DNA of 39,915 nucleotides, from the NCBI GenBank assembly GCA_027060825.1, contig JALSWC010000202.1, positions 1-39,915 of the forward strand, written 5' to 3'. Below, piece by piece: positions 9,591 through 19,303 of the stretch; position 1 is the stretch's first letter, and each line of letters opens with the position of its first letter. Under the pieces are notes generated by a model. It was not told the origin of the DNA. It made no database searches and worked only from the letters and a program-made list of their open reading frames with translations. The translations under genes and the position numbers were made by a program. The DNA is from Sulfurimonas sp. GTDB lineage: Bacteria > Campylobacterota > Campylobacteria > Campylobacterales > Sulfurimonadaceae.

Positions 9591-10949
9591 TTAAAGAGAT
9601 TCTTTTGCCATTTGTATAAGGCTATTTACTGCATCTTCATAGTGCTTTGCATCTTCTGCATCCGTTGATTCAAAACGAGTTACCAAAACAGGAGTAGTAT
9701 TACTTGCACGAACAAGCCCCCACCCTTTTTCAAAATTAATACGCACACCATCTACAAAAATCATATCTTTTATAGTAGGAAAATCAGCAGGAGGATTTTG
9801 TAAAAGCTCTTTAACTCTCTCTATAATTTTAAATTTTTGTGCCTCTGTAGTTTCTACTTTTATCTCTTCGGTTGAGAAAACCTGTGGTAGTTTTGCAAGT
9901 TCAGCATCAAGGTCTATTCCCTTATAAATCAGCTCTAACATTCTAAATGTAGCATAAATAGCATCGTCATATCCAAAATAACGATTTTTAAAAAAGACAT
10001 GCCCACTCACTTCACATGCTAAATCAGCATCAATCTCTTTCATTTTCACTTTCAAATTTGAGTGTCCAGTTTTATACATTACAGCTCTCGCCCCTCGGCG
10101 TTCAAGCTCATCATACATCACTTGAGAACATTTCACCTCTCCAACAACAGTAGGCTTGTCCATATTCATACTATATAGAAGAGCCATCATATCGCCCTTG
10201 ATGTTGTTTTTATGGGTAAGTACTGCAATTCTATCGGCATCTCCATCGTATGCAAAAGCAATATCTCCCTCTTCTTCTAAAAGAACTTTTACATCTGCAA
10301 GATTTTTTTCCACAGAAGGGTCTGGATGATGGTTTGGAAATGTTCCATCAGGATCAACATAAATCCCTTTTGTATGGAGTTCTAATTTTTTAAAGATTTC
10401 AGGAAGAACAACTCCCGCAACCCCATTACCACAATCATAGACAATCTTTGTCGGCATTGCTTTTAAATGTTGAAATTCATTAACAATAAAATCAATATAT
10501 CTACTATTTGCATTTATTTCTGTTACATCACGCTCCACTATATTCGGCATATTCATGGCTTCACATTCAGCCCCAAGTGCATAAATATCTTCTCCAAAAA
10601 ATGGTGCTTTATCTACAGTAATTTTAAAGCCATTATACTCACTAGGATTATGTGAGCCTGTAATCATAACAGAAGCCGATGGCGTAATCCCATTCCATTC
10701 TTGATAGTTTGTAAAATAGTTTACAGGAGTAGGAACAAGTCCCATACCAAGCACTTTTTTTCCACCTGCATTGAGACCTGCAACTAAATATTCAAATAAA
10801 ATAGGTGAATGTGAACGCGCATCATAACCAACAGATACATACTCCCCAGATATTTTAGAAGCTAAAGCATAGCCAATTTTTGTTACACTCTCTTTGTTTA
10901 ACTCTCTTTCAAAAATTCCTCTTATATCATATTCTCTATAAATACTCAC
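9591..10949 (-). CDS. Phosphomannomutase/phosphoglucomutase
   Basis: SVMITGSHNPSEYNGFK catalytic serine loop, AFAYDGDADRIAV, CEVSGHVFFK, VRASNTTPVLVTRFE. Confidence 0.94.
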   Translation of the reverse strand: MSIYREYDIRGIFERELNKESVTKIGYALASKISGEYVSVGYDARSHSPILFEYLVAGLNAGGKKVLGMGLVPTPVNYFTNYQEWNGITPSASVMITGSHNPSEYNGFKITVDKAPFFGEDIYALGAECEAMNMPNIVERDVTEINANSRYIDFIVNEFQHLKAMPTKIVYDCGNGVAGVVLPEIFKKLELHTKGIYVDPDGTFPNHHPDPSVEKNLADVKVLLEEEGDIAFAYDGDADRIAVLTHKNNIKGDMMALLYSMNMDKPTVVGEVKCSQVMYDELERRGARAVMYKTGHSNLKVKMKEIDADLACEVSGHVFFKNRYFGYDDAIYATFRMLELIYKGIDLDAELAKLPQVFSTEEIKVETTEAQKFKIIERVKELLQNPPADFPTIKDMIFVDGVRINFEKGWGLVRASNTTPVLVTRFESTDAEDAKHYEDAVNSLIQMAKESL

Positions 10950-11085
10950 TATTGCAACCTTTATATTTTAATAAGGTAATTTTACACAACATTTTGTTTA
11001 TTTTAGCTTTTATACTCTTTTTCATATTTTATATAAACATAAAATTACTCATTTAAAAAGAATTTACATAAAAAGTGTATAAATG

Positions 11086-11114
11086 TTGGATATTAGAAAT
11101 TATTCTGATATACT
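11086..11114 (+). promoter_or_regulatory. Candidate promoter for the cold-shock gene (TTGGAT-N17-TATACT)
   Basis: Spacing of 17 bp and a TATACT -10; predicts a 5' UTR of roughly 110 nt. Confidence 0.5.
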
Positions 11115-11233
11115 GCTGCTTAGTGAAAGATGAGGTGTGAATTCATCTTTAGTGTGCGATATGCTCTATAAGCGTTACGACCCCCTAAAGACTCTCCCAA
11201 TATTTTGACACAAATTATACAAAAGGCTAGACA

Positions 11234-11452
11234 ATGGCAGAATTAATGGACGGATCAGTTAAATGGTTCAATGATGAAAAAGGTTATGGTTTTATTCAAC
11301 AAGATAATGGTGGAAAAGATGTATTTGTACATTTCCGTCAAGTAAATAATCCAAATGGTGGTAGAGTTTCTTTAGCAGAAGGTCAAAGAGTAACATTCGA
11401 AGTTGGTGAAGGTCAAAAAGGCCCACAAGCTGAAAATGTAACTCCTCTTTAG
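11234..11452 (+). CDS. Cold-shock protein, CspA family
   Basis: [28 protein letters not shown] with RNP1/RNP2 motifs; 72 aa. Confidence 0.96.
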   Translation: MAELMDGSVKWFNDEKGYGFIQQDNGGKDVFVHFRQVNNPNGGRVSLAEGQRVTFEVGEGQKGPQAENVTPL

Positions 11453-11470
11453 TAGTTACTCCACACTTTT

Positions 11471-11503
11471 TATATAGGCTTCTTGCCTATATAACTTTTT
11501 TTT
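11471..11503 (+). terminator. Rho-independent terminator after the cold-shock gene
   Basis: TATATAGGC-TTCTT-GCCTATATA (9-bp perfect stem) followed by AACTTTTTTTT. Confidence 0.88.
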
Positions 11504-11509
11504 AAATCT

Positions 11510-12529
11510 TTAACTTTTCAAAACTCTCAAACACTCATTTGCAATCTCTAACTCTTCATCAGTTTCAATAACAAATGCTTTTATATTTTTAATAATTTTA
11601 TTATCCATCACTCGCTCTCTTATATATTTAGAATGCTCCCCTATTCCACCACTAAAAACAATAGCATCAACATCTTCAAGTAAAATCATATATGCACCAA
11701 TGTACTTTTGAATGCGTCGCACCATAATATCAATAGCAAGTTTTGATTTTTCATCTCTTGCGTTTAAAATAGTGCGAACATCACTCTCCCCACATAAACC
11801 AAAAAGACCTGATTTTTTATTGAGCATTGTATCTACTTCCTCATAACTATACTCAAGTTCTCTCTCCAAATAGGTCACAATGGCAGGGTCAATATCTCCA
11901 CTTCGTGTTCCCATAACAAGCCCTTCAAGAGGAGTAAATCCCATAGAGGTATCAATACTTTTTCCATTTTTTATGGCACAAACAGAGGCACCATTTCCTA
12001 AATGAAGCGTAATTATATTTGTCTTCTCTGGTGCTTTAGCAAGTTTTTTTGCTGTCGCTTTTAACAAATAAGAGTGAGAAGTTCCATGAAATCCATAACG
12101 GCGTATCTGCTCTTTTTCATACAACTCATACGGCAAAGCATAAAGATATGCCTCCTTTTTTAGAGAAGAATGAAAAGCAGTATCAAAAACTGCTATTTGT
12201 GGAATATAAGAAAATTTCTCTTTTATCTCTTTTATTCCTGCTAAATTTGCTCCATTATGCAAAGGAGCTAAAGGAATAAGTGCTTCAATAGCCTCCATAA
12301 CTACCTTATCAATCACAACAGGTTCTACAAACTTCTCTCCACCATGCACCACCCTATGCCCAATCACATCCACTTTAGAAAAATCCACATCAAGTTTTTC
12401 TATCTTTTGTGCAATTGTATCGCCAGATTTAAACTCCAAAAGTTGTTCATGCAAAACTTTAGCACTTGGCATCTCAAAAAGTTTAAATTTCAGTGTGGAA
12501 CTTCCACTATTTATAACGGCAACTCTCAT
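11510..12529 (-). CDS. ackA: Acetate kinase
   Basis: MRVAVINSGSSTLKFKLF, HRVVHGGEKF, FDTAFHSSL, GFHGTSHSY, NIITLHLGNGAS, GIGEHS. Start at 12529 with ATGA overlap to pta. Confidence 0.97.
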   Translation of the reverse strand: MRVAVINSGSSTLKFKLFEMPSAKVLHEQLLEFKSGDTIAQKIEKLDVDFSKVDVIGHRVVHGGEKFVEPVVIDKVVMEAIEALIPLAPLHNGANLAGIKEIKEKFSYIPQIAVFDTAFHSSLKKEAYLYALPYELYEKEQIRRYGFHGTSHSYLLKATAKKLAKAPEKTNIITLHLGNGASVCAIKNGKSIDTSMGFTPLEGLVMGTRSGDIDPAIVTYLERELEYSYEEVDTMLNKKSGLFGLCGESDVRTILNARDEKSKLAIDIMVRRIQKYIGAYMILLEDVDAIVFSGGIGEHSKYIRERVMDNKIIKNIKAFVIETDEELEIANECLRVLKS

Positions 12530-14595
12530 TTTACTTCTCCTGCTTGAATAGCTGTAATGGCAATAGTATTTACAATATCTTCCACCAAACAACCACGGCT
12601 TAAATCATTTACAGGCTTTTTTAATCCCTGTAAAATAGGTCCAATGGCAATGGCTCCACTTGAGCGTTGCACGGCTTTGTAGGTATTATTTCCCGTGTTT
12701 AAATCAGGAAATACAAAAACGGTTGCATGACCTGCCACTTGAGAGTTTGGAAGTTTTATTTTTGCTACTTTTTCATCAATGGCTGCATCATACTGAATAG
12801 GTCCCTCTACTAAAATATCTGCATTTTTTGCTTTAACTATTTGTGTTGCTTTTCTTACTTTATCCACATCACTTCCATGCCCACTCTCCCCAGTAGAATA
12901 AGAGAGCATTGCCACACGAGGAGTAATGCCAAACATCTCTGCACTCCGTGCTGAAGCCATAGCAATTTGTGCAAGTTCTTTTGCATCAGGGTCTTGAATA
13001 ATGGCACAATCTCCATAAACAAGCACTTTTGTATCTAAACACATAAAAAATATACTTGAGACTATGTCATAATCGGGCTTTGTTTTTATGATTTGAAGAG
13101 CTGGTCGTATAGTATCTGCTGTGGGATGAATAGCACCACTTACCATAGCATCGGCATAGCCTAATTGCACCATCATAGTTGCAAAGTAGTTAAAGTGTGT
13201 CATAGCATCTTTCGCTGCACTTTTACTCAAACCTTTTGAGCGTCTCATTTCATAAAAACTCTCTACAAACTCATCCATAAATGGGGAGGTACAAGGATTT
13301 ATAACTGTTGCTTTTGAGAGGTCAAGCCCTAAACGCAAATAATTTGCTCGTATCTCCTCCTCTTCTCCTAACAAAATAATCTCTGCCACTCTTCTATGTA
13401 ATACTATCTCAACTGCTCTCAAAATCCGTTCATCTTGTGCCTCTGGAAGCACCACTCTTTTTAGATTTTCACTAGCCATCTCAAAGAGTTTGTACTGAAA
13501 CATTAAGGGAGTCATAACATCACTCTCTTGGCTCTTTATTCTCTGCTCTATAAAGTCAAGATTGACGCTCTCTCGAAAAAGCCCCATGGCTAAAGCAATT
13601 TTACGCGTAGAATTAAGTCGAATTCGTCCATGAACATTCATCAGTTTTTGTGCCGTCTCATAAGTATCACCACTTACACTCAAAATAGGAATACCAAAAC
13701 CACTTAGTCCGTTTATAAGTTTTTGAATATTTGGATGTGCCTCCATAGAAAAAGGGAATACTATTGCTGAAATATTTGCATAATTTTTTGAGTACAAAGA
13801 AGCAAAAAGCCCAAGTATAATTTCAGAACGGTCAGCAGGAACGACAATAAGGTCATCCTCTTCAATTTTATCTAAAAAATTATCAAGAGAGAGTGCTGCT
13901 ATTTTTATGGAACGAATGGTTCTTGTATGGTCATTCTCTCTAAGAAAAAGAGGCTTTGCATCAAGAGTTTCCATCACATCCTGAACAGTTGAGAGACTTA
14001 ACTCTGTAACTTCATTAAGATAAAAGATTGGCTCTTTGTTGAGGCGATTTTTTAGTGTCTCTTGCGTTTCATGATTTGCCCGATTTACAAAAGTTGCAAA
14101 ATGGCTACACCCCTGCATCTCTTTTTTATCTATAAGAATATTTTCATACACCTCTTTTGCACTTTTATCTTTTGCCAAAATAATATTTATATAAGATGCA
14201 CCAAAATTTTGTGCAAGTTTGAGATTTATATCAAAATGAATAGTGTTAAAAAATGAGAGGCGAATTCCTTCACAAAGTACAAAATCATACTCTTTTTCAA
14301 GTTTTTTAAATTGCTCTAAAAGTTCACTAATAAGTGCATCTACCCTATTCTCAGCAAGCATACTCTCAACATAGGCAACATCAACACCATAAGCATCTTC
14401 ATAATCCATATCTAATTTATAATGCTCAAGCATAAATAATATATCATTGTCTTGTATATTTTTATTAAAAATAACAGGACGAAAGAAAGCCACTCGTGGT
14501 AAGTTTTGCTTTAAAACTTCCATCATACCCATCGATACAAAAAGAGAACCAGCATTCAACTCTTTTGCCGAAATATAAAGAGAATTTATTTTCAT
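12526..14595 (-). CDS. pta: Phosphate acetyltransferase (long form with N-terminal domain)
   Basis: C-terminal VVLPEAQDERILRAVEIV, MVSGAIHPTADTIRPALQIIKT, ILVEGPIQYDAAID, VFVFPDLNTGNNTYKAVQRSSGA; 689 aa. Confidence 0.96.
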   Translation of the reverse strand: MKINSLYISAKELNAGSLFVSMGMMEVLKQNLPRVAFFRPVIFNKNIQDNDILFMLEHYKLDMDYEDAYGVDVAYVESMLAENRVDALISELLEQFKKLEKEYDFVLCEGIRLSFFNTIHFDINLKLAQNFGASYINIILAKDKSAKEVYENILIDKKEMQGCSHFATFVNRANHETQETLKNRLNKEPIFYLNEVTELSLSTVQDVMETLDAKPLFLRENDHTRTIRSIKIAALSLDNFLDKIEEDDLIVVPADRSEIILGLFASLYSKNYANISAIVFPFSMEAHPNIQKLINGLSGFGIPILSVSGDTYETAQKLMNVHGRIRLNSTRKIALAMGLFRESVNLDFIEQRIKSQESDVMTPLMFQYKLFEMASENLKRVVLPEAQDERILRAVEIVLHRRVAEIILLGEEEEIRANYLRLGLDLSKATVINPCTSPFMDEFVESFYEMRRSKGLSKSAAKDAMTHFNYFATMMVQLGYADAMVSGAIHPTADTIRPALQIIKTKPDYDIVSSIFFMCLDTKVLVYGDCAIIQDPDAKELAQIAMASARSAEMFGITPRVAMLSYSTGESGHGSDVDKVRKATQIVKAKNADILVEGPIQYDAAIDEKVAKIKLPNSQVAGHATVFVFPDLNTGNNTYKAVQRSSGAIAIGPILQGLKKPVNDLSRGCLVEDIVNTIAITAIQAGEVK

Positions 14596-14657
14596 TCATT
14601 TTACCTTTAGACTTTATGTATAATTCTATCAAAAAATTGATTTATGGAGCGATACTT

Positions 14658-15002
14658 ATGTCACCAAAAGAGTTAATGATAAGCCGATATGAGGCATTTG
14701 CAAGAAAAGATTGGAATTATTTAGCCAAAACAGCTACAAATCAGAGTGTAAAAGAATTAGAATTAATGCCAGAAATAGAGTGGCTAAAACTTGAAGTAAT
14801 TTATGCAGATGGCTCACAAGTAGAGTTTAAGGCTTATTATCGTGATGCAAATGGTCTTGGAGTCTTACATGAAAAAAGCAATTTTATACAAGAAAATGGC
14901 AGTTGGAAATATAAAGATGGCGAACTCTTTACGACAAAAATAGAGCGTAATGAGAGTTGTCCATGTGGAAGTGGAAAAAAATTTAAAAAGTGTTGTATTT
15001 AA
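14658..15002 (+). CDS. YchJ-like SEC-C motif protein
   Basis: From the ATG at 14658: MSPKELMISRYEAFARKDWNYLAKTA... ending NESCPCGSGKKFKKCC (SEC-C zinc motif). Confidence 0.82.
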   Translation: MSPKELMISRYEAFARKDWNYLAKTATNQSVKELELMPEIEWLKLEVIYADGSQVEFKAYYRDANGLGVLHEKSNFIQENGSWKYKDGELFTTKIERNESCPCGSGKKFKKCCI

Positions 15003-16171
15003 AGATTATATACCTTTTTATAAATTGCCATTCTTCTTCTCACATTTTTTAAGTAGTACTTTGGTTCATCAAAACGCAAATTATTGAGGAGATATTCATA
15101 AACTTCCTCTGGTGTTAATTTATTAATTTTTGGTGCTGCCTTTGTCATATTATATTTTCCAGTAAATGCCCATGCAATATTTCCAGCCCCTGTATTATAA
15201 GCAGCAATTGCACAGTACAATCTACTTATAGGATTTTTAACTTTTCTTAAATAGCTAAAATAAAGTATATGTAAGTAAGTACTTCCCATCTCGATATTAT
15301 GCTTACTATTGTACAAATATGTAACTGTTGGCATCCCTTTTCTTCTATACAAAAATCTATAAGCATCACGACCTGCAGATGTTGGAACAATCTGCATTAA
15401 ACCATAAGCAGGTATGCGTGATTTAGCAAAAGGATTAAAATCACTCTCTGTTTGCATAATTGCAAACAATAATTCTGCAGGTAATTGAAATCTTTGTGAA
15501 TTGTGAGCAACTTCATCTTTAAATACTATGGAGCGTTTATACTTAGAGTATTTCGGAAGCTGTACAACAATTTTATATACCTTTTCTTTATTGTTTTTCG
15601 CTTTATTTACCCTAAGCTTATGCTCTTTTAAAACATTTTGTACATATTTTTGTAGACTTTTTCTTGTAGGCTTCTTCTTAAATAAAAGTTCACTTAAAAT
15701 AGGTTGAGGATCAACTCTCGTATTTTGACCACCTATCTCTTTTGATATTTTAGCAACATTTTTCTGTAAGGCATCTATTTTGACAACTTCTTGCGTATTT
15801 ACACTTGCTACATACGCTATACGCTTTGCTAATTTTTGTATTGCATCTTTCTTATTTTTAGCAATAACTGCTACACTATAATTCTCTTTTGCAAAATTCA
15901 CCGTAGAACGACTCTGTTTATCATTCGAATAACTTACCCACACTTTTTTTGTTGATAATTCGGGGTGTTTCCAATATTTATTTAACTCATCTTTATATGA
16001 CTGATACTCTTTATTTAATGCTTTTTTATAAGCATTAAAAGCATTCATTTGAGACTGCTTCATCTGCTCAAATTCAGCCTTCTCTTTTGCAATTCCAGCC
16101 TGAATATCCGAAGATTCATTTGCAGATGCAAAAGTAGATAATAAGAGTGTTATAATAATAAAAAATTTCAT
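14999..16171 (-). CDS. Lytic murein transglycosylase, MltC-like
   Basis: C-terminal SLT fold: LLFAIMQTESDFNPFAKSRIPAYGLMQIVPTSAGRDAY and AIAAYNTGAGN. The long N-terminal region resembles the MltC N-domain. Confidence 0.88.
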   Translation of the reverse strand: MKFFIIITLLLSTFASANESSDIQAGIAKEKAEFEQMKQSQMNAFNAYKKALNKEYQSYKDELNKYWKHPELSTKKVWVSYSNDKQSRSTVNFAKENYSVAVIAKNKKDAIQKLAKRIAYVASVNTQEVVKIDALQKNVAKISKEIGGQNTRVDPQPILSELLFKKKPTRKSLQKYVQNVLKEHKLRVNKAKNNKEKVYKIVVQLPKYSKYKRSIVFKDEVAHNSQRFQLPAELLFAIMQTESDFNPFAKSRIPAYGLMQIVPTSAGRDAYRFLYRRKGMPTVTYLYNSKHNIEMGSTYLHILYFSYLRKVKNPISRLYCAIAAYNTGAGNIAWAFTGKYNMTKAAPKINKLTPEEVYEYLLNNLRFDEPKYYLKNVRRRMAIYKKVYNL

Positions 16172-16195
16172 GATGCATCCTAAAATAAGTTCAAT

Positions 16196-16612
16196 TTATT
16201 TGTTTAAAACCATCCAAACATAGAGTTGCCCAGACATTTTATCTTCCCATACATCTTCAATATGAGCATTTAGCATAGTTTTAGACCTGTAAGTTCCCTC
16301 TGTTTTCATATTTAAAGAAGCTCTGCCATTTGCAAAGTTATCCCTTTTTTTCATAGAAACCGTTACTTGAACGCCATTTTCTAAACTTAACTCATCCAGG
16401 GCACGGCTAATGGCAAGTTTTCTTTGTGTAGATGGCTTCTGATCGTATGTTTGACCAGCTATACCAACTGCACCTCTTTTTCCATCTATATTTGGGTTCA
16501 TAATCCATTTTGGTTTCATTCCTATGCCAGAAGGAGCAGTGTTAGGAGCTGGAGTACAAGCTACAAAAAATAGTAATCCAAATACACTAACACATTTGAA
16601 GAATCGTTTCAT
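16196..16612 (-). CDS. LPP20-family lipoprotein
   Basis: Lipobox LLFFVAC; PKWIMNPNIDGKRGAVGIAGQ, RKLAISRALDELS and YVWMVLNK. Confidence 0.75.
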   Translation of the reverse strand: MKRFFKCVSVFGLLFFVACTPAPNTAPSGIGMKPKWIMNPNIDGKRGAVGIAGQTYDQKPSTQRKLAISRALDELSLENGVQVTVSMKKRDNFANGRASLNMKTEGTYRSKTMLNAHIEDVWEDKMSGQLYVWMVLNK

Positions 16613-17193
16613 TAATCAGTTGGAAATTCTGCATCCAATGACTTAAGAGCCTGTTTAGATTGAAATTGTTGCCATAATGCTTTATTGTTTTTAAAACTTG
16701 TTTTTACAGAATTTTTTACTGCACCATTTACAGCTTTATTTGGTACAGAAACAAGAAGATAAAGTGTTCCTGATGGTGCTGTCCAGCTATTAACTGCTTT
16801 TGATCCAGATAAGTTCACTTTTGCAATTTGTTTTGTAACTGATGTTGCAACTTTATCTACAGTTTCACTATCTGCCACACCAGTAGTACGAGTAAAAGCT
16901 TCTACTTTATCTTTAACTTGTGTTTGGATCTGTTGTGCTAAGTCTGAACGGCCATTTGCAAGAGCAATTCTTCTCATCATACCCATTCCAGCTGCACTTT
17001 TTTGTGCTATACCGAGACCAGCATACCCATTTTCAACAAATGGAGTACATGTCCATTTTGGAGCAAGTACATTTTCTTGCTTACAACGAAAATCAGGCTC
17101 TGCTTTTTTTTCTGGTTTAGGTGTTGACCCACAGCCAACAAATAGAGTAGCTATTGCTACAAGTGTTGATACTGAAATTATACTCTTTTTCAT
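16612..17193 (-). CDS. LPP20-family lipoprotein
   Basis: Lipobox ATLFVGC; GYAGLGIAQKSAAGMGMMRRIALANGRSDLAQQIQ and TLYLLVSVP. Confidence 0.78.
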   Translation of the reverse strand: MKKSIISVSTLVAIATLFVGCGSTPKPEKKAEPDFRCKQENVLAPKWTCTPFVENGYAGLGIAQKSAAGMGMMRRIALANGRSDLAQQIQTQVKDKVEAFTRTTGVADSETVDKVATSVTKQIAKVNLSGSKAVNSWTAPSGTLYLLVSVPNKAVNGAVKNSVKTSFKNNKALWQQFQSKQALKSLDAEFPTD

Positions 17194-17228
17194 TTATTTT
17201 CCTTAATTTAAAATTATTATATTGTAAT

Positions 17229-17612
17229 CTATTTTTCTTTTAAAATTACTGAAAAATTGGAAATATATTCTCCAAACCTCTCATTCAAAAATACAACCCT
17301 CTCACATGCTCCCATTCGTGCATAATCATTCAAATATTCAAGCATCATTTTTGCATAACCTTGCGAGCGATATTGTTTATCTGTAACAACTTCATAAATG
17401 CAAAGATGGCGTTTATAAGAAAGATTTGTACTTATATTTACACCTGCATAACACACCAATTCACCCTGCTCGAATATACCTACCATTGTATAATTACTTC
17501 GCATCTCATACACAAGATCTTCAAACTCTTTATACTCTAGTTCTGTATATAACTGCGAAACCACTTCCCATGCCATTTGTAACTCTTTTAAATCTAATTC
17601 TCTTATTTGCAT
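17229..17612 (-). CDS. GNAT-family N-acetyltransferase
   Basis: LCIYEVVTDKQYRSQGYAKMMLEYLNDYAR is the acetyl-CoA binding motif A. Confidence 0.85.
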   Translation of the reverse strand: MQIRELDLKELQMAWEVVSQLYTELEYKEFEDLVYEMRSNYTMVGIFEQGELVCYAGVNISTNLSYKRHLCIYEVVTDKQYRSQGYAKMMLEYLNDYARMGACERVVFLNERFGEYISNFSVILKEK

Positions 17613-17693
17613 ACGCTATTTTACAATAATTTTACTGCCTCTTTAGTATAAATTAGATATAATTGCGAAAAACTACAACTAGGCAAAAACAAT

Positions 17694-19301
17694 ATGGTAA
17701 CAGTACAAAATTTAACTATGCGTTATGGAAATAGAGTATTATTTCAAGAGATAAACCTCAAACTTGACCGTCATAAAAGATATGGTCTTATCGGTGCAAA
17801 TGGTGCAGGTAAAACAACTTTTTTAAAAATTCTTTCTGGTCAAATAAATGAACATGAGGGAGAGATAATCATCCCTAAACAAAATAAAGTCGGTGTTTTA
17901 GGACAAAATCAATATGCTTTTGAAGATTACACTATTATGGATGCTGTTTTATATGGGAACAAGCGTCTCTATGATGCCATCAAAGAAAAAGAAGAGATTT
18001 ATATGACGGGTGATTTTGAAGATGATGCAGTCAATAACCGTCTTGCAGAGCTTGAAACTATCTGTGTAGAAGAAGACCCTACTTATGAGTATGATGTAAA
18101 CATTGCAAAAATTCTTGAAAATGTGGGAATTCCTGATGAACAACATAATGAACTTATGAGTACGCTTGACTCTGCTGACAAATTCAAAGTGCTTCTTGCA
18201 CAAGTTCTTTATCCAAAACCTGATGTTCTCTTTCTCGATGAACCTACCAATAACCAAGATATAGAGACAATTACATGGCTTGAAAACGAGCTACAAAGAC
18301 ATCAGGGAGCAATGGTTGTCATCTCTCATGATAGACACTTTTTAAACTCTGTTGTTACAAATATTCTTGATGTTGATTACCAAAAAATCCGTGAATTTAC
18401 TGGAAATTACGATGACTGGTACATTGCTGCAAATGTTATGGCAAAACAGATGGAACTTGACAATGCTAAAAAACAAAAAGAGAAAGAGCAACTTGAAGCC
18501 TTTGTTCGCCGTTTTAGTGCAAATGCTTCAAAAGCAAAACAAGCAACTTCAAGACAAAAACAACTTGACAAACTCCAAATAGATGAGATAAAACCATCTT
18601 CACGCCGTGACCCTTCCATTGTTTTTAAAGCAAAACGCGCTATGGGTGATGAAGCTTTAAATGTTGAGCATATCTGCCACTCTTATGGTGACAATGAAGT
18701 GTTAAAAGATGTAAATTTCAAAGTTAATCCTGGTGAAAAAATTGCCATTATTGGTGCAAATGGTGTTGGTAAATCAACACTTGTAAAAATATTAATGGAA
18801 GAGATAAAACCGAGCTGTGGTGGAAAAGTTACATGGGGAGCTACTATTGAAAACTCCTATTTTCCACAAGATACGGCAGATATCATCGAAGGAGATGGAA
18901 CACTTTATGATTGGCTCCGTGCTTATGACCCTAAACGAGAAATTGCTGAAATAAGAAACTGTCTTGGTCGTATGCTTTTTAATGGTGAACAGCAAGAAAA
19001 ATCAGTTGTAAGTATTTCAGGTGGAGAAAAACACCGTATGATGCTAAGTAAAATGATGCTTGAGGGTGGAAACTTTTTAGTGCTTGATGAACCTACCAAC
19101 CACCTTGACCTTGAGGCTATTGTTGCACTTGGTGAAGGGCTCCGTGAATTTAGTGGAAATGTTATTTGTGTCTCTCATGACCGTGAGCTACTTGATGCTT
19201 TTGCTACTCGTATTATTGAGTTACATGAAGACCATACTTACATTGATTTTCCTGGTTCTTATGAAGAATTTGCAGCAGATAGAGCAGCAGGAAAGATTTA
19301 A
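17694..19301 (+). CDS. ABC-F family ATPase (YbiT-like)
   Basis: Two ABC domains (GANGAGKTTFL; GANGVGKSTLV), DEPTNNQD/DEPTNHLD and a charged inter-domain linker. No TM region. Confidence 0.95.
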   Translation: MVTVQNLTMRYGNRVLFQEINLKLDRHKRYGLIGANGAGKTTFLKILSGQINEHEGEIIIPKQNKVGVLGQNQYAFEDYTIMDAVLYGNKRLYDAIKEKEEIYMTGDFEDDAVNNRLAELETICVEEDPTYEYDVNIAKILENVGIPDEQHNELMSTLDSADKFKVLLAQVLYPKPDVLFLDEPTNNQDIETITWLENELQRHQGAMVVISHDRHFLNSVVTNILDVDYQKIREFTGNYDDWYIAANVMAKQMELDNAKKQKEKEQLEAFVRRFSANASKAKQATSRQKQLDKLQIDEIKPSSRRDPSIVFKAKRAMGDEALNVEHICHSYGDNEVLKDVNFKVNPGEKIAIIGANGVGKSTLVKILMEEIKPSCGGKVTWGATIENSYFPQDTADIIEGDGTLYDWLRAYDPKREIAEIRNCLGRMLFNGEQQEKSVVSISGGEKHRMMLSKMMLEGGNFLVLDEPTNHLDLEAIVALGEGLREFSGNVICVSHDRELLDAFATRIIELHEDHTYIDFPGSYEEFAADRAAGKI

Positions 19302-19303
19302 TC

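Noticed and set aside
12530-12592. N-terminal extension of the ackA ORF (MFGGRYCKYYCHYSYSSRRSK)
   Set aside because: It is the pta 3' end read out of frame; the conserved acetate kinase start MRVAVINSGSSTLK lies at 12529.
18352-18582. Alternate-frame + strand ORF inside the ABC-F gene
   Set aside because: Lies wholly within a confident ABC-F reading frame and has no RBS or family signature.
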